Origin: Bacillota bacterium
GTDB lineage: Bacteria; Bacillota; UBA4882; UBA8346
Length of the DNA: 64,000 bases
Assembly (NCBI GenBank): GCA_023435225.1
Contig: JAEYRX010000099.1
Span: 48,536-112,535, forward strand
Direction of reading: 5' to 3'
Part shown: piece by piece, positions 1 through 8,501 of the stretch
Position numbering within the stretch: the stretch's first letter is position 1
Layout: each line of letters starts with the position of its first letter
Notes under the pieces: generated by a model
What the model was told of the DNA's origin: nothing
Seen by the model: only the letters and a program-made list of their open reading frames with translations
Database searches by the model: none
Position numbers and translations under genes: made by a program

Positions 1-1350
1 TATTTTGGATCTAAATGGAAGAAACTCTTTTTTGCCTGTATAACATTATTTTTATTCTGCAATATAGTTTTTAGTGATATAAACATTTTTGCACAGTCTA
101 ACGATTCAGGTTCAGGAGAGATAATTCGTCGAGTGCTGGATAATGGGTTAACTATTTTAGTAAAACCAAGTTCAGCCAATGAAGTAGTCGCGGTTACCGC
201 TTTTACCGGAATGGGCGGTATTTATGAACCTTTAAATCAACGCGGGCTCTCCAAATTAATGCAAAGTATTTTAATTAAAGGAACAACAACCCGTAACGCC
301 CGGGAAATTGTCTTCGAAACAGAGTCAGTGGGTGCTTCATTGGACGCAGGTCTGGCCGGCTATGGTCGGGGTGTGGTGACTCTTAAAACCACTTTATCGG
401 GTTTGGATACCGGATTAAAAGTATTTTCAGATGTAATCCTGCATCCCATATTTTCGGATACGGAGGTAGCAAAAGAAAAGGAATTAATGATTCAACAACT
501 TTCCGCCGCCGGCGATCAGCCTGTCAACGTAGCTTATGAAAATTATTTGCATTTATTTTACGGAGATTATCCGATTGGCATAAAATCAGGAACCATCGCC
601 GGAATGATAGCCAAGATTACCAGAGAAGATATTTTAAACTGGTATCGCCAGGTATATGTACCTAATAACATGGTTATTACCGTCGTCGGTAAAGTTGATC
701 CGGAACGGATTATCAATCGGTTTCAGGATGATTTCGGAGAATTAGAGCGTGGTAGCCTCTTCCAACCGATGAAAGCTAATGTTGCAACAGGAGATGAAGA
801 TCGGCAAATCATTCAGACCAGAGATTCACAGGCTTTATTCATGATCCTTGGCTATCCGGCGCCGGATATTTTTGACCGAGATTATCCGGTGATGGAAGTT
901 ATCAGTTATATTTTGGGCGGTGATATGGGATCCAGACTTTTTATGGAGTTACGAGATAAAAAAGGACTGGCTTATAATGTCAGTACCGGTTATTACCCGT
1001 CCAATTATCCCGGTAATATTTACGCTTTTATGGCAACCGCTCCCGAAAACTATCAGACGGCTAAAAATGGCATTGTTGCCGAGTTTACTAAACTTACTTC
1101 GGAATTAATCCCTGATGATGAACTGGCAATGGCCAAGGAGGCAATCAAAGGCGGCTTTCTGATGGGTCATGAAACCAATATGGATCAATGCCGGATCCTA
1201 GGTGGCTATGAGTTGCTGGGGTTAGGGTTTGGGCATGACCTTTTATATTCTAAATTGGTTGAAAGAGTTACCTCCGAAGACATTAGAAGAGTTGCTCGAA
1301 AATATTTTCAACATTATACTTTAAGCGTAGTTTCACCGGGAGAGTATTAA
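1..1350 (+). CDS. Secreted M16-family peptidase subunit lacking the zinc motif (5' partial)
   Basis: The frame is open from base 1. The codons before the GTG at 133 encode a basic start, a hydrophobic run (about bases 16-90) and an Ala-Gln end, which is a signal peptide, so the real start lies just left of the window. The M16 (pitrilysin/processing peptidase) fold is recognisable, but the HxxEH zinc site reads KLMQS (bases 253-267), so metal catalysis is unlikely. The second half keeps LRDKKGLAY (bases 949-975), matching the Arg/Tyr region that the non-catalytic partner of bacterial M16B heterodimers contributes. I infer that a catalytic partner is encoded just upstream, outside the window. 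Confidence 0.85.
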   Translation, partial: YFGSKWKKLFFACITLFLFCNIVFSDINIFAQSNDSGSGEIIRRVLDNGLTILVKPSSANEVVAVTAFTGMGGIYEPLNQRGLSKLMQSILIKGTTTRNAREIVFETESVGASLDAGLAGYGRGVVTLKTTLSGLDTGLKVFSDVILHPIFSDTEVAKEKELMIQQLSAAGDQPVNVAYENYLHLFYGDYPIGIKSGTIAGMIAKITREDILNWYRQVYVPNNMVITVVGKVDPERIINRFQDDFGELERGSLFQPMKANVATGDEDRQIIQTRDSQALFMILGYPAPDIFDRDYPVMEVISYILGGDMGSRLFMELRDKKGLAYNVSTGYYPSNYPGNIYAFMATAPENYQTAKNGIVAEFTKLTSELIPDDELAMAKEAIKGGFLMGHETNMDQCRILGGYELLGLGFGHDLLYSKLVERVTSEDIRRVARKYFQHYTLSVVSPGEY

Positions 1351-1352
1351 CC

Positions 1353-1456
1353 TAAGGAAGCGCTGATTAATTGAATAAGTGACGATTTTGCGATTCGCAA
1401 AATGCCTAATACCGCATGTTTGCTCGCACAAAATCGGATTAATCAGCGCTTCCCTA
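1353..1456. repeat. Family A inverted-repeat element, copy 1
   Basis: This MITE-like element of about 102 bp has near-perfect terminal inverted repeats (AAGGAAGCGCTGATTAAT at one end and its complement with one mismatch at the other) and an inner hairpin ATTTTGCGA/TCGCAAAAT. Two more copies lie at 21825-21928 (opposite orientation) and 59289-59392. It has no coding capacity. The right end overlaps the 3' end of the MocR gene and provides its last codons and stop. Confidence 0.85.
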
Positions 1457-2846
1457 AAACGGAATGTAAACGGGAAACCCCTTCTTTAATCTCCTCCGGG
1501 CTTAAATGACTGTATCCTATAATTATTTTTTGCGAGTGAAATCCTTTTTGAAAAGCATGTTCTTCAACCGGGTGTACTTTAACCCCGGTTTTTTTTATTT
1601 CCTCTAATAAATCCGTAGTGAACTTTATACTAACAAACTCAACTATCAGATGTAATCCGGTTGATTGACCGGTGATTTTTATTTCATTTATGAATTTATC
1701 CCGTAAGCAGCTTATTAGAAGATCCCGCTTTTTTTGATAAATTTTTTTCATTTTGGCAATATGTTGTTCCAAATAACCTTCTTTAATAAACCGGGCCAAA
1801 GTCAATTGCGGTAAAATTTGGGAATGATTGTCCTGTAAATGTTTATATTGTCGGCAAATTTTTACTAAAACAGAAGGAACAATCATGTATCCAAGTCTAA
1901 GAGCCGGGAAAAGAACTTTACTAAAAGAACCGATATAAATAACCCAATTAGGATCCAGGCCTTGAAGTGAACTGATTGGCGGACCTTCATAACGGTATTC
2001 ACTGTCATAGTCATCTTCAATAATATAACATCCGCTGGTACGGGCATATTCAATTAATTCAATTCGCCTTTGAATCGGCAGAACAACACCCAACGGGTAT
2101 TGATGAGAAGGGGTTACCATAACTAATGCCGGTTTAAGTTCAGCAGGGAGTAAATCCGTTTTTAAACCGAATTCATCTACTGGAATAGGATATTTATTAC
2201 TGCTGTTGAAAGAGAATATATTTTGGATTTCCCGGTGGATGGGCTCTTCAATGATATATGGACGGTCAGGCGCCAGAAGGATTTGAGTCAATAAGGATAA
2301 ACTTTGGACTGCTCCGGTAGTAACGATAATTTGGTTGGGCTCGGCTTCAACCCCACGGTATTTATGTAGATGATTACAGATTGCTTCTCTTAGTTCTAAC
2401 CGGCCTTCCGGTGGGCCATAACTTAAATTAGCAACCGGGGAATCGGTCCATATTTGTTGCTCAAGTTGACTCCACTTTTTACGCGGAAATGCCTCTAAAG
2501 CCGGGATACCGGAACGAAAGTCTATTAAGTCATTATTGTCTTTACTAATATTATTATCTCCCGAAATAGTATGGGTTCTTTTGGAAGGCGTATCCGCTAA
2601 AAATGTTCCCTCCGCAACATAGGTCCCCGATCCAGGCGCTCCAATCAGGTAACCTTCGGCGATTAATAACTCATATACTTCTAGAACAATATTTCTGGAG
2701 ACCGATAAAGTAGCCGCCAACTCCCGGGTTGAAGGAAGTTTCTCTCCCGATTTAATAGTTCCGTGTAAAATAGAGTTTCTAATCTGCTGGTAAATCTGCT
2801 TTGTTAAAGATATATCGCTTTTTCGATCCAATACAATCCATATCAT
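1443..2846 (-). CDS. MocR-type GntR regulator with aminotransferase domain
   Basis: It has an N-terminal winged helix of GntR type (LPSTRELAATLSVSRN, about residues 38-53) fused to a class I aminotransferase-like domain with the PLP lysine in SFSKVLFPALRLGY, the usual MocR/PdxR/GabR architecture and length. Members sense PLP or amino-compound ligands and activate or repress neighbours. I chose the ATG at 2846, preceded by GAGGAT at good spacing. An ATG 69 bp further upstream has no ribosome binding site and sits next to the -10 box. The last codons (Gly-Lys-Arg-stop) come from repeat family A. The divergent neighbour is a GNAT-like gene, a plausible target. Confidence 0.88.
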   Translation of the reverse strand: MIWIVLDRKSDISLTKQIYQQIRNSILHGTIKSGEKLPSTRELAATLSVSRNIVLEVYELLIAEGYLIGAPGSGTYVAEGTFLADTPSKRTHTISGDNNISKDNNDLIDFRSGIPALEAFPRKKWSQLEQQIWTDSPVANLSYGPPEGRLELREAICNHLHKYRGVEAEPNQIIVTTGAVQSLSLLTQILLAPDRPYIIEEPIHREIQNIFSFNSSNKYPIPVDEFGLKTDLLPAELKPALVMVTPSHQYPLGVVLPIQRRIELIEYARTSGCYIIEDDYDSEYRYEGPPISSLQGLDPNWVIYIGSFSKVLFPALRLGYMIVPSVLVKICRQYKHLQDNHSQILPQLTLARFIKEGYLEQHIAKMKKIYQKKRDLLISCLRDKFINEIKITGQSTGLHLIVEFVSIKFTTDLLEEIKKTGVKVHPVEEHAFQKGFHSQKIIIGYSHLSPEEIKEGVSRLHSVLGKR

Positions 2847-2860
2847 CTTAATTATCCTCG

Positions 2861-2908
2861 AAGTGGTACCATAAAAATTAAAGATGAGTGGCTCTATTAA
2901 AACCACTT
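2861..2908. promoter_or_regulatory. Possible MocR operator (inverted heptamers)
   Basis: AAGTGGT (2861-2867) and its complement ACCACTT (2902-2908) flank the 5' leader of the MocR gene, with a third related word GAGTGGC at 2886-2892. Spaced half-sites near their own promoter are typical of MocR regulators; binding here is inferred only. Confidence 0.3.
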
Positions 2909-2920
2909 TCCTCATGATAA

Positions 2921-2949
2921 ATTATACTAAACATTTAAATAAATACCAA
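2921..2949 (-). promoter_or_regulatory. SigA-type promoter of the MocR gene
   Basis: TTGGTA (2944-2949) and a perfect TATAAT (2921-2926) are separated by 17 bp on the minus strand. Transcription would start about 70 bp before the ATG at 2846, which supports that start over the longer one. Confidence 0.65.
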
Positions 2950-2977
2950 TTATTTTTTGTAGAGGAGAAGTGGCTGA

Positions 2978-3313
2978 ATGAATTCTAAAACATTAATAAT
3001 CCGGCGGGCCGAGATTGGGGATATTGAAGATATATGGAGTTTATTACATGCTGAGAGCAAAGGATGGGATGTTGAACAAATTAATGGTAACCTCAAGAAT
3101 TTGTTAGTTTTAGTGCAGCCTCCCAAATTACTTGGAATATTATTTGGTCAGCTATTACCGGGAAAAGAAGAAGTAAAATGGGTAGTTATTCATCCTTTTT
3201 ATCCGGAAAAACCATTAAGGGAAGTTTTAATTCAAAGTTTGATAGGAACTCAAAATATAATAGGGGGTAACAAAGAAATTATTGTAAAACCAATTTCTTT
3301 AACTTCTTTGTAA
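2978..3313 (+). CDS. GNAT-like N-acetyltransferase-related protein (short)
   Basis: This 111-residue protein has a good ribosome binding site (GAGGAG) before the ATG. It resembles the first part of GNAT acetyltransferases: IRRAEIGDIEDIWSLLHAES at the N terminus and VVIHPFYPEKPLREVLIQ in the place of the acetyl-CoA motif A (usually VhPxyrgkGiG). The glycine-rich loop is not kept. It is clearly related to the gene at 4242-4640 on the other side of the GntR regulator and overlaps that regulator tail-to-tail by 15 bp. Whether it still binds acetyl-CoA is unclear. Confidence 0.6.
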   Translation: MNSKTLIIRRAEIGDIEDIWSLLHAESKGWDVEQINGNLKNLLVLVQPPKLLGILFGQLLPGKEEVKWVVIHPFYPEKPLREVLIQSLIGTQNIIGGNKEIIVKPISLTSL

Positions 3314-4261
3314 GTACTGTTTTAATTTTTCTAAAAATGCTCGATCCAGTTCAAGACAGTATTCCAGTATTTTGATTCGTTCCGGCACGAGCTTCCTAAC
3401 AGTATCAATTACCGCCCGCGAACTGACCAGATATTCAATTTCGTTAATCATCCGGTTAAAAGATTCCCTATCTTGAGTTCCGCTATGTTTAAGGATTAAA
3501 TGGTCAATTCCGGCTTCTTTTAAGGCCTTCTCCATTCTGGCGGCAAATTGTTCAGTAATACAAACCAAACCAACTTTAGTACCGGCAGGCAGCTTTCGCA
3601 TTTCCATAAAGATATGAAGATGGGGTGCGGCCATTACTCCGAATACTTCTTTATTAAGCGGCTCCAAAATAGCTTTAACATCTTCGAGATGAGTAATATT
3701 GGTAACTACAAAGTCAGTATTTCTAATAAAATCTTCAGACTTTTTGTCATCAAGTTCATCAAGCAGACAACCATCAACTTCAATACCCAGCTCTAATCGA
3801 AGTGAATTTTGGTAATAAGCCAGATCAGGAGAATTACATTCCACCATTAAAGCCCGGAATGCTTTTTTGCTATAATAGGGGATATCCAAGCCCAACACGG
3901 TCCGGTTAAAGACAACCGTAAAAAGGTCTTCCGGATCAAAACCTAATTCTTTAGTCTTTTCTAAGGTTTCTTGAGCCAGAGTAATTAGGGCTTTCCTTCG
4001 TTCATCCTCGGGAGTTGAGGGTAATTTTTCGGCAATATAAGTCCCTTGACCGTGTTTACTCACTAATAACCCCTCCTGTTCCAATTCTTTATAAGCCGCA
4101 ATAACGGTATTACGATTAATCTGCAAATATGTTCCCAAATCTTTCGGAGTAGGTATTTTAGTGCCGGGTTGTAAAGTGCCGCTTAATAAATAAAACTTGA
4201 TTTGTTCTTTTAATTGTTGATAAATCGGAAACTCAGAGCTTTTATTGATCCGAAATTCCAT
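3299..4261 (-). CDS. GntR-family transcriptional regulator with unusual C-terminal domain
   Basis: A YtrA/GntR winged helix occupies residues 1-75 (YQQLKEQIKFYLLSGTLQPG, then LQINRNTVIAAYKELEQEGL). The remaining 240 residues form an alpha/beta domain that I cannot assign to FadR, HutC or MocR types. The start is the ATG at 4261, with AAGGTG 6-7 bp upstream; the longer GTG start at 4270 lacks this spacing. It overlaps the upstream GNAT-like gene by 20 bp, so the two are probably translationally coupled. The palindrome at 4671-4698 lies just downstream of the pair's promoter, suggesting autorepression. Confidence 0.8.
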   Translation of the reverse strand: MEFRINKSSEFPIYQQLKEQIKFYLLSGTLQPGTKIPTPKDLGTYLQINRNTVIAAYKELEQEGLLVSKHGQGTYIAEKLPSTPEDERRKALITLAQETLEKTKELGFDPEDLFTVVFNRTVLGLDIPYYSKKAFRALMVECNSPDLAYYQNSLRLELGIEVDGCLLDELDDKKSEDFIRNTDFVVTNITHLEDVKAILEPLNKEVFGVMAAPHLHIFMEMRKLPAGTKVGLVCITEQFAARMEKALKEAGIDHLILKHSGTQDRESFNRMINEIEYLVSSRAVIDTVRKLVPERIKILEYCLELDRAFLEKLKQYLQRS

Positions 4262-4640
4262 CAATAACACCTTCAGTCTTGAGGAATAGCTTCCCTGATA
4301 GTATCCAAAGTTTTCGTAAAAAAGAAATAGAGCTCTTTTTTATTCCATTACCCGGATAGTGACAAAAAATGCTTGAAAATTGTTGAATCATTGCTTCACG
4401 GAGCGAATCTTCCGGATATAATGGATGAATGGCTACCCAGGGAATATTGACCTGATATTTGAAATAAGTTCCGCAGAGAACGCCGAGAATCCTTTTTTGA
4501 TACTCTAAAACATATAATTGCTCAATTAGTTCCAAGATTTTTGGAGCACTAATCATTTTACTATCGGCATGCAATAAGTACCATATTTCCTCGGAATCAT
4601 TTTCAACAGCTTGCCGGAAGATTATTGATTCATTAAACAT
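4242..4640 (-). CDS. GNAT-like N-acetyltransferase-related protein (paralogue)
   Basis: A 132-residue protein starting at ATG 4640 behind AAAGGA. It matches the gene at 2978-3313 along its length (FRQAVENDSEEIWYLLHADS and VAIHPLYPEDSLREAMIQ), again a GNAT-like layout in which the acetyl-CoA glycine loop is altered. It is the first gene of a two-gene operon with the GntR regulator and is controlled by the promoter and operator at 4671-4727. Either a divergent acetyltransferase or a non-catalytic partner of the regulator; I cannot decide. Confidence 0.6.
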   Translation of the reverse strand: MFNESIIFRQAVENDSEEIWYLLHADSKMISAPKILELIEQLYVLEYQKRILGVLCGTYFKYQVNIPWVAIHPLYPEDSLREAMIQQFSSIFCHYPGNGIKKSSISFLRKLWILSGKLFLKTEGVIDGISDQ

Positions 4641-4670
4641 ATAACTCAATCCTTTATATTTTATAATTTT

Positions 4671-4698
4671 ATAGTTTACTAGTTAACTAGATAACTAT
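4671..4698. promoter_or_regulatory. Palindromic operator, probably for the GntR regulator
   Basis: A 28-bp imperfect palindrome (12 of 14 positions match) with the perfect core CTAGTTAACTAG. It starts where the -10 box of the divergent operon promoter ends, which fits steric repression by the encoded GntR dimer. Confidence 0.6.
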
Positions 4699-4727
4699 AT
4701 CTTAAACTATTAAAATTTTAATGTCAA
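4699..4727 (-). promoter_or_regulatory. SigA-type promoter of the GNAT-like/GntR operon
   Basis: A perfect TTGACA (4722-4727) and TAAGAT (4699-4704) are separated by 17 bp on the minus strand, directly abutting the palindromic operator. Confidence 0.65.
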
Positions 4728-5009
4728 GCATTTTTTGGAAAAAATCAGTCAATAAACAATATGCATTAAGCAATATAATTGTATGGTAGGTTTTTGACCT
4801 ATTTAATGTACCAATTTATTTACGGAATATTTAAATAAACAGTTTTATTTCATCTTAACTTAAGCAGCTAAATAATAAATTGCAGGAAAAAGTTAATATC
4901 TGACGAAATTGCTTGGTATTATATTTAAAAATAAGGAACTCAGGAGTCTTTCACTCCTTACACATATTGCCTTATGCATATTACATGGCTTTTTAAGGAG
5001 GTTTATCCA

Positions 5010-5930
5010 TTGAACGGCCGTTATTTTCTGACTATTTGTTTGAACCCTACCTTGCAGAAGACAATTGTTTTAAATAGGTTATGGGAAAACGAGGTCAACC
5101 GGAGTGATGAGTATTATTTGGATGCTTCCGGAAAAGGAATTAATGTCACCCGGGTATTGAATCAATTGGGGGAAGAAGTAATTCATCTTACGCAGGCTGG
5201 GGGTTCCAATCGGGAACTCTTTTTATCATTTGTTAAAAAAGATAATCTCACTTGCAGCTGGGTAGAGTCAGAGGCCGAAATCAGGTTTTGTTATACGTTA
5301 TTAAATAAAGAAAAACATACCACTACTGAAATTATCGAAGAAGCTGAAACAGTTGGGAAAGAAACTGAAACTAAAATATATCAAGAATATCTACGGTTGT
5401 TACCTGAATCTCATACTGTTATTATCTCCGGGACCAAAGCGCCAGGTTTTTCCAATGAATTATATCCGGAAATGGTAAAGTCAGCAAAGGAAAACGGAAA
5501 GATAGTTATTCTGGATCTTAAAGGCGAGGATTTGAAGAACTCCCTTAAATATAGACCCGATATTATCAAACCGAATGTAAGTGAGTTTATTGATACCTTT
5601 ATTAATGGTTTTTCCGTTAGTGAAAATGAACTTGAGGAAGAAGCTTTAAATGCGGTTCGTCATAAAATGATTGAAATTCACCAACAATTCGGTATCATAA
5701 GTGTTCTCACCAAAGGTAAATATGGTACCTTTTTTTACGAAAACGGAGCTGTAAGGAATTTACCGGCGGAGATGATTGAACCGGTCAATACTATCGGTTG
5801 CGGGGATGCTTTTACCGCCGGTTTTGCTTCTCTCTGGATTCGAGAAAAGAATATAACGGATGCCATAAAAAAAGGAATGAAATGCGCTAAACTAAATGCT
5901 CTTTCGTTACATCCCGGTGTAATTAAGTGA
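5010..5930 (+). CDS. PfkB-family sugar kinase (1-phosphofructokinase type)
   Basis: This ribokinase/PfkB-fold kinase belongs to the FruK/LacC branch: LTICLNPTLQKTI at the start, DASGKGINVTRVLNQLGEE for sugar-phosphate binding, and the anion-hole/catalytic-base motif NTIGCGDAFTAGFAS near the C terminus (GCGD instead of the usual GAGD). It would phosphorylate a hexose phosphate with ATP in the cytoplasm; the exact sugar cannot be read. The start is TTG 5010, eight bases after a perfect TAAGGAGG; the longer ATG at 4974 would bury that site. The SDR gene follows after 43 bp, probably co-transcribed. Confidence 0.85.
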   Translation: MNGRYFLTICLNPTLQKTIVLNRLWENEVNRSDEYYLDASGKGINVTRVLNQLGEEVIHLTQAGGSNRELFLSFVKKDNLTCSWVESEAEIRFCYTLLNKEKHTTTEIIEEAETVGKETETKIYQEYLRLLPESHTVIISGTKAPGFSNELYPEMVKSAKENGKIVILDLKGEDLKNSLKYRPDIIKPNVSEFIDTFINGFSVSENELEEEALNAVRHKMIEIHQQFGIISVLTKGKYGTFFYENGAVRNLPAEMIEPVNTIGCGDAFTAGFASLWIREKNITDAIKKGMKCAKLNALSLHPGVIK

Positions 5931-5973
5931 TGAGGTTATTTTATATCATACAACTATAACGGAGGATATACAG

Positions 5974-6684
5974 ATGAATAAAGTTATTATTGTTACCGGC
6001 GCCGGACGTGGATTGGGTTATCATATTGCTTTACGTCACTTAAAAATGAAAGACCGTATCTATGCATTAGATTATCAAATTACCAATGAATTAAAGCAGC
6101 TTACCGCTGATACGGATCTATTAAAAATATATAATTGCGATACAGCTTCTACCGAGAGTGTAACCGGAGCAATGAAGGAAGTTTTGGCAGCCGGAAAACA
6201 AATTGATATTCTTTATAATGTAGCTGCTATATATTCTTTTAACGATAAAGTAGGCTTGGCTGAAACAGACCTTGATCTTTGCGCTTCCATGTATAATGTT
6301 AATGCCGTTGGCGCCCTTCGTGTTTGTAAAGCGATTTGGCTGCTTTTACAAAAAGGGACTGTAATTATAAATATTTCTTCAGAGGCGGGAAGTATCGGCG
6401 CTTGTTACCGGGAGCAAGAATACGCTTATTGTATGTCTAAAGCGGCCTTAAATATGGGAGCTAAAATTCTCGCCAATGAGTTGGCCAAACAATCGGTAAG
6501 AGTTCTGAATTTACACCCGGGCTGGTTACGGACAGCTATGGGTGGCGAAGATGCTTTTAAAAGTGATAATTCTATCACTCCTGAAATAAGTGCGGAACAT
6601 ATCGTAGGTATCGCTTTAGATATTGATAATATTCCGAAGGAACAAATGTATATGGAACATACCCGGACACCTTTGCCATGGTAA
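5974..6684 (+). CDS. Short-chain dehydrogenase/reductase
   Basis: A classical SDR of 236 residues. The Rossmann motif TGAGRGLG lies at residues 8-15, NVAA replaces the NNAG motif, the active-site serine is in NISSEAGS, and the YxxxK pair is in YCMSK. It should reduce or oxidise a small carbonyl/alcohol substrate with NAD(P). GGAGG precedes the ATG. Its place directly after the PfkB kinase suggests a shared sugar or polyol route, but the substrate is not visible. The ECF promoter of the next gene begins just behind it. Confidence 0.85.
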   Translation: MNKVIIVTGAGRGLGYHIALRHLKMKDRIYALDYQITNELKQLTADTDLLKIYNCDTASTESVTGAMKEVLAAGKQIDILYNVAAIYSFNDKVGLAETDLDLCASMYNVNAVGALRVCKAIWLLLQKGTVIINISSEAGSIGACYREQEYAYCMSKAALNMGAKILANELAKQSVRVLNLHPGWLRTAMGGEDAFKSDNSITPEISAEHIVGIALDIDNIPKEQMYMEHTRTPLPW

Positions 6685-6719
6685 AGGTAAAAATGGAAAT
6701 TTTGATTTTGGAATTTAGC

Positions 6720-6747
6720 GGAACATTTTCGGCTTAATACGGTCTAA
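6720..6747 (+). promoter_or_regulatory. ECF-sigma promoter, probably autoregulatory
   Basis: GGAACA (6720-6725), 16 bp, GTCTAA (6742-6747). This matches the established RpoE/ECF pattern of a GGAAC -35 element and a GTC-containing -10 element. It lies 22 bp before the sigma-factor ATG. The same element with identical spacing occurs at 8502-8529 before the GH3 gene. Confidence 0.7.
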
Positions 6748-6769
6748 AAAGACATGAGTGGGTAAGTGA

Positions 6770-7363
6770 ATGATTGAATTAGAAAAGGAAGATTATATTT
6801 TAATCCGTGACTTCCTTGGTAATGATTTGAGCGCTTTCGACAAGTTGGTGTTCAAGTATCAGCATACCGTTTATAATTTGTGCCTCCGGATGCTTGGTCA
6901 ACCGGATGATGCAGCCGATTGCGCTCAGGAAACATTTATCAAAGTGTACAAATCGTTAAAGTGTTTTGAATTCAAATCGACTTTTACCACCTGGTTATAC
7001 CGGATAACGGTCAATACTTGTAAAAACAAATTAGCTTCAGCAGAGTACCGGCGTCATAAAAATTTTGTTTTAATTGACCAACCGGTAAATTCCGAGGATG
7101 AATCATATTACCGGGAAATACCTGATAATTCCAGTTCTCCGGCTGCCGTCTTTGAACAAAAAATGACCGAAACTAAGATTATGGAAGCCATTCAATCGTT
7201 ACCGTCCGGTCAAAAAATATTAGTAATTCTCTGTGATATTGAAGGAAGATCCTATGAAGAGATCGCCCAAATTACCCGTTTACATTTAGGAACGATTAAG
7301 TCAAGATTAGCCAGAGCCAGACACACTTTACGCCGGAAATTGGAAGGGGTGATTACCGGTTGA
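6770..7363 (+). CDS. ECF-family RNA polymerase sigma factor
   Basis: This 197-residue sigma-70 family member has region 2 (QPDDAADCAQETFIKVYKSL, about residues 46-65) and region 4 with its helix-turn-helix (YEEIAQITRLHLGTIKSRLA, about residues 162-181) and no region 1 or 3, as in SigW/RpoE-type ECF factors. It redirects RNA polymerase to stress or envelope promoters. Its stop overlaps the start of the anti-sigma gene by 4 bp (TTGA), so the two are coupled. The ECF-type promoter just upstream suggests positive autoregulation, and a second identical promoter points to the GH3 gene as a target. Confidence 0.92.
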   Translation: MIELEKEDYILIRDFLGNDLSAFDKLVFKYQHTVYNLCLRMLGQPDDAADCAQETFIKVYKSLKCFEFKSTFTTWLYRITVNTCKNKLASAEYRRHKNFVLIDQPVNSEDESYYREIPDNSSSPAAVFEQKMTETKIMEAIQSLPSGQKILVILCDIEGRSYEEIAQITRLHLGTIKSRLARARHTLRRKLEGVITG

Positions 7364-8292
7364 AATGTCAAAAAGTAAGGGAAAGCCTCCAAGATTATTT
7401 GAATGATAAACTTAGTGTTGAATTTAAAAAAGCAATCGAACAACATCTGAAAGAGTGTCAAGACTGTACCGCGGAGCTTGGGTTTTTACAAGTTTATTTT
7501 AATAAAGCTAATAATGCTATGATAACCGAAGCCCCGTCTGATTTATTAGCAAATATTCATCGGCGTTTGGAAGAAACCAACGCCCCGAAAAGGTTTTTTG
7601 CCGGTTTTTTTACTCCATTAACTGCTGGATTAGCCGGGACTATTGGTGTTGTAGCTGTTCTAATTTTGGTGTTTTTCCTGTACAATCCTTTAACATCTAT
7701 ACCGGAAAAGGAGCCCAATATTGATAAAGCAGTCGGTACGTATGATCAAGCTGCTCTATTTAAAGAATCTAAACCGATTGCTACAGTTGCAAGTGTTGGA
7801 AAAACTAAAAACAACCGGACGATTCAACCGGAAATACTGATTACTCTTGCAGTTTCTTATGGAGAAAACTACCAATATTCCGAACATGAACTGTTAAGGA
7901 AGAGTGTTCCTGTTAAAAAAAGCGAAAATTCCAAAGTACTCACAGAATCCTTAGAAGAAAATCAACCTCAACTTAACTCAACTAAAAATTCAATTGTTAA
8001 AGATGAGATGGCAGCTAAAACAGTACCACAGTCGGAGGAAGAAGAAACCCAATTAGAAATATGGCAAATAAAGAATCTTATTCTACAGTTGCAAGGTAAT
8101 ATTTTAGAAGAAAAATATAACCAAACAGGAAAACCGGAAGAATTTCTGTTTCAGGTTCCCGAGTTAAAATATCAGCAACTTTTGAGTGAATTAAGTAAGT
8201 ATGGAACCTTTATCAAGCCGGAAATAAATAAGCATTTTTCAGAAAAGATAACAATTAAATTGAAATTTTGTTATAAACCAGCTGACGAATAA
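7360..8292 (+). CDS. Membrane anti-sigma factor with zinc-finger (ZAS-type) N terminus
   Basis: Residues 1-40 carry Cys3, His29, Cys33 and Cys36 (HLKECQDC), the zf-HC2/ZAS pattern that binds ECF sigma factors. One membrane segment follows (about residues 84-106, GTIGVVAVLILVFFLY), then some 200 residues of poorly conserved extracytoplasmic domain with a glutamate/lysine-rich middle. It should hold the neighbouring sigma factor at the membrane until a signal releases it. TTG start 7360 with GGGGTG upstream. What the outer domain senses is unknown. Confidence 0.88.
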   Translation: MKCQKVRESLQDYLNDKLSVEFKKAIEQHLKECQDCTAELGFLQVYFNKANNAMITEAPSDLLANIHRRLEETNAPKRFFAGFFTPLTAGLAGTIGVVAVLILVFFLYNPLTSIPEKEPNIDKAVGTYDQAALFKESKPIATVASVGKTKNNRTIQPEILITLAVSYGENYQYSEHELLRKSVPVKKSENSKVLTESLEENQPQLNSTKNSIVKDEMAAKTVPQSEEEETQLEIWQIKNLILQLQGNILEEKYNQTGKPEEFLFQVPELKYQQLLSELSKYGTFIKPEINKHFSEKITIKLKFCYKPADE

Positions 8293-8417
8293 AAGTTTAT
8301 TCACTTTAGAATACAAATTCTTAAACAATTAATTCTTTGTGTTCTTCGTGGTAAAAGTGGTTATTTTTTGAATATACAGGATGGATAATGAGTAAAAATT
8401 TTATAAGTTTTGATGTC

Positions 8418-8456
8418 AATGCTCAGGTTATAAGAAACTTGAGCATTTTAATTTTA
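8418..8456 (+). terminator. Probable terminator after the sigma/anti-sigma operon
   Basis: A stem of about 12 bp (AATGCTCAGGTT against AAACTTGAGCATT, with one G-U pair) and a 5-nt loop are followed by TTTTAATTTT. It separates the sigma operon from the GH3 promoter. The rest of the 8293-8692 spacer holds the ECF promoter and a TTCTTCGTGG word seen again near 35.9 kb. Confidence 0.55.
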
Positions 8457-8501
8457 CCCTGTAGTTGCGTGTTTCAGTGTTGAAATCAATTTTAATTACA
8501 C

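Noticed and set aside
5931..5973. Promoter between the PfkB and SDR genes
   Set aside because: The 43-bp gap is too short and contains only the GGAGG site; co-transcription is simpler.
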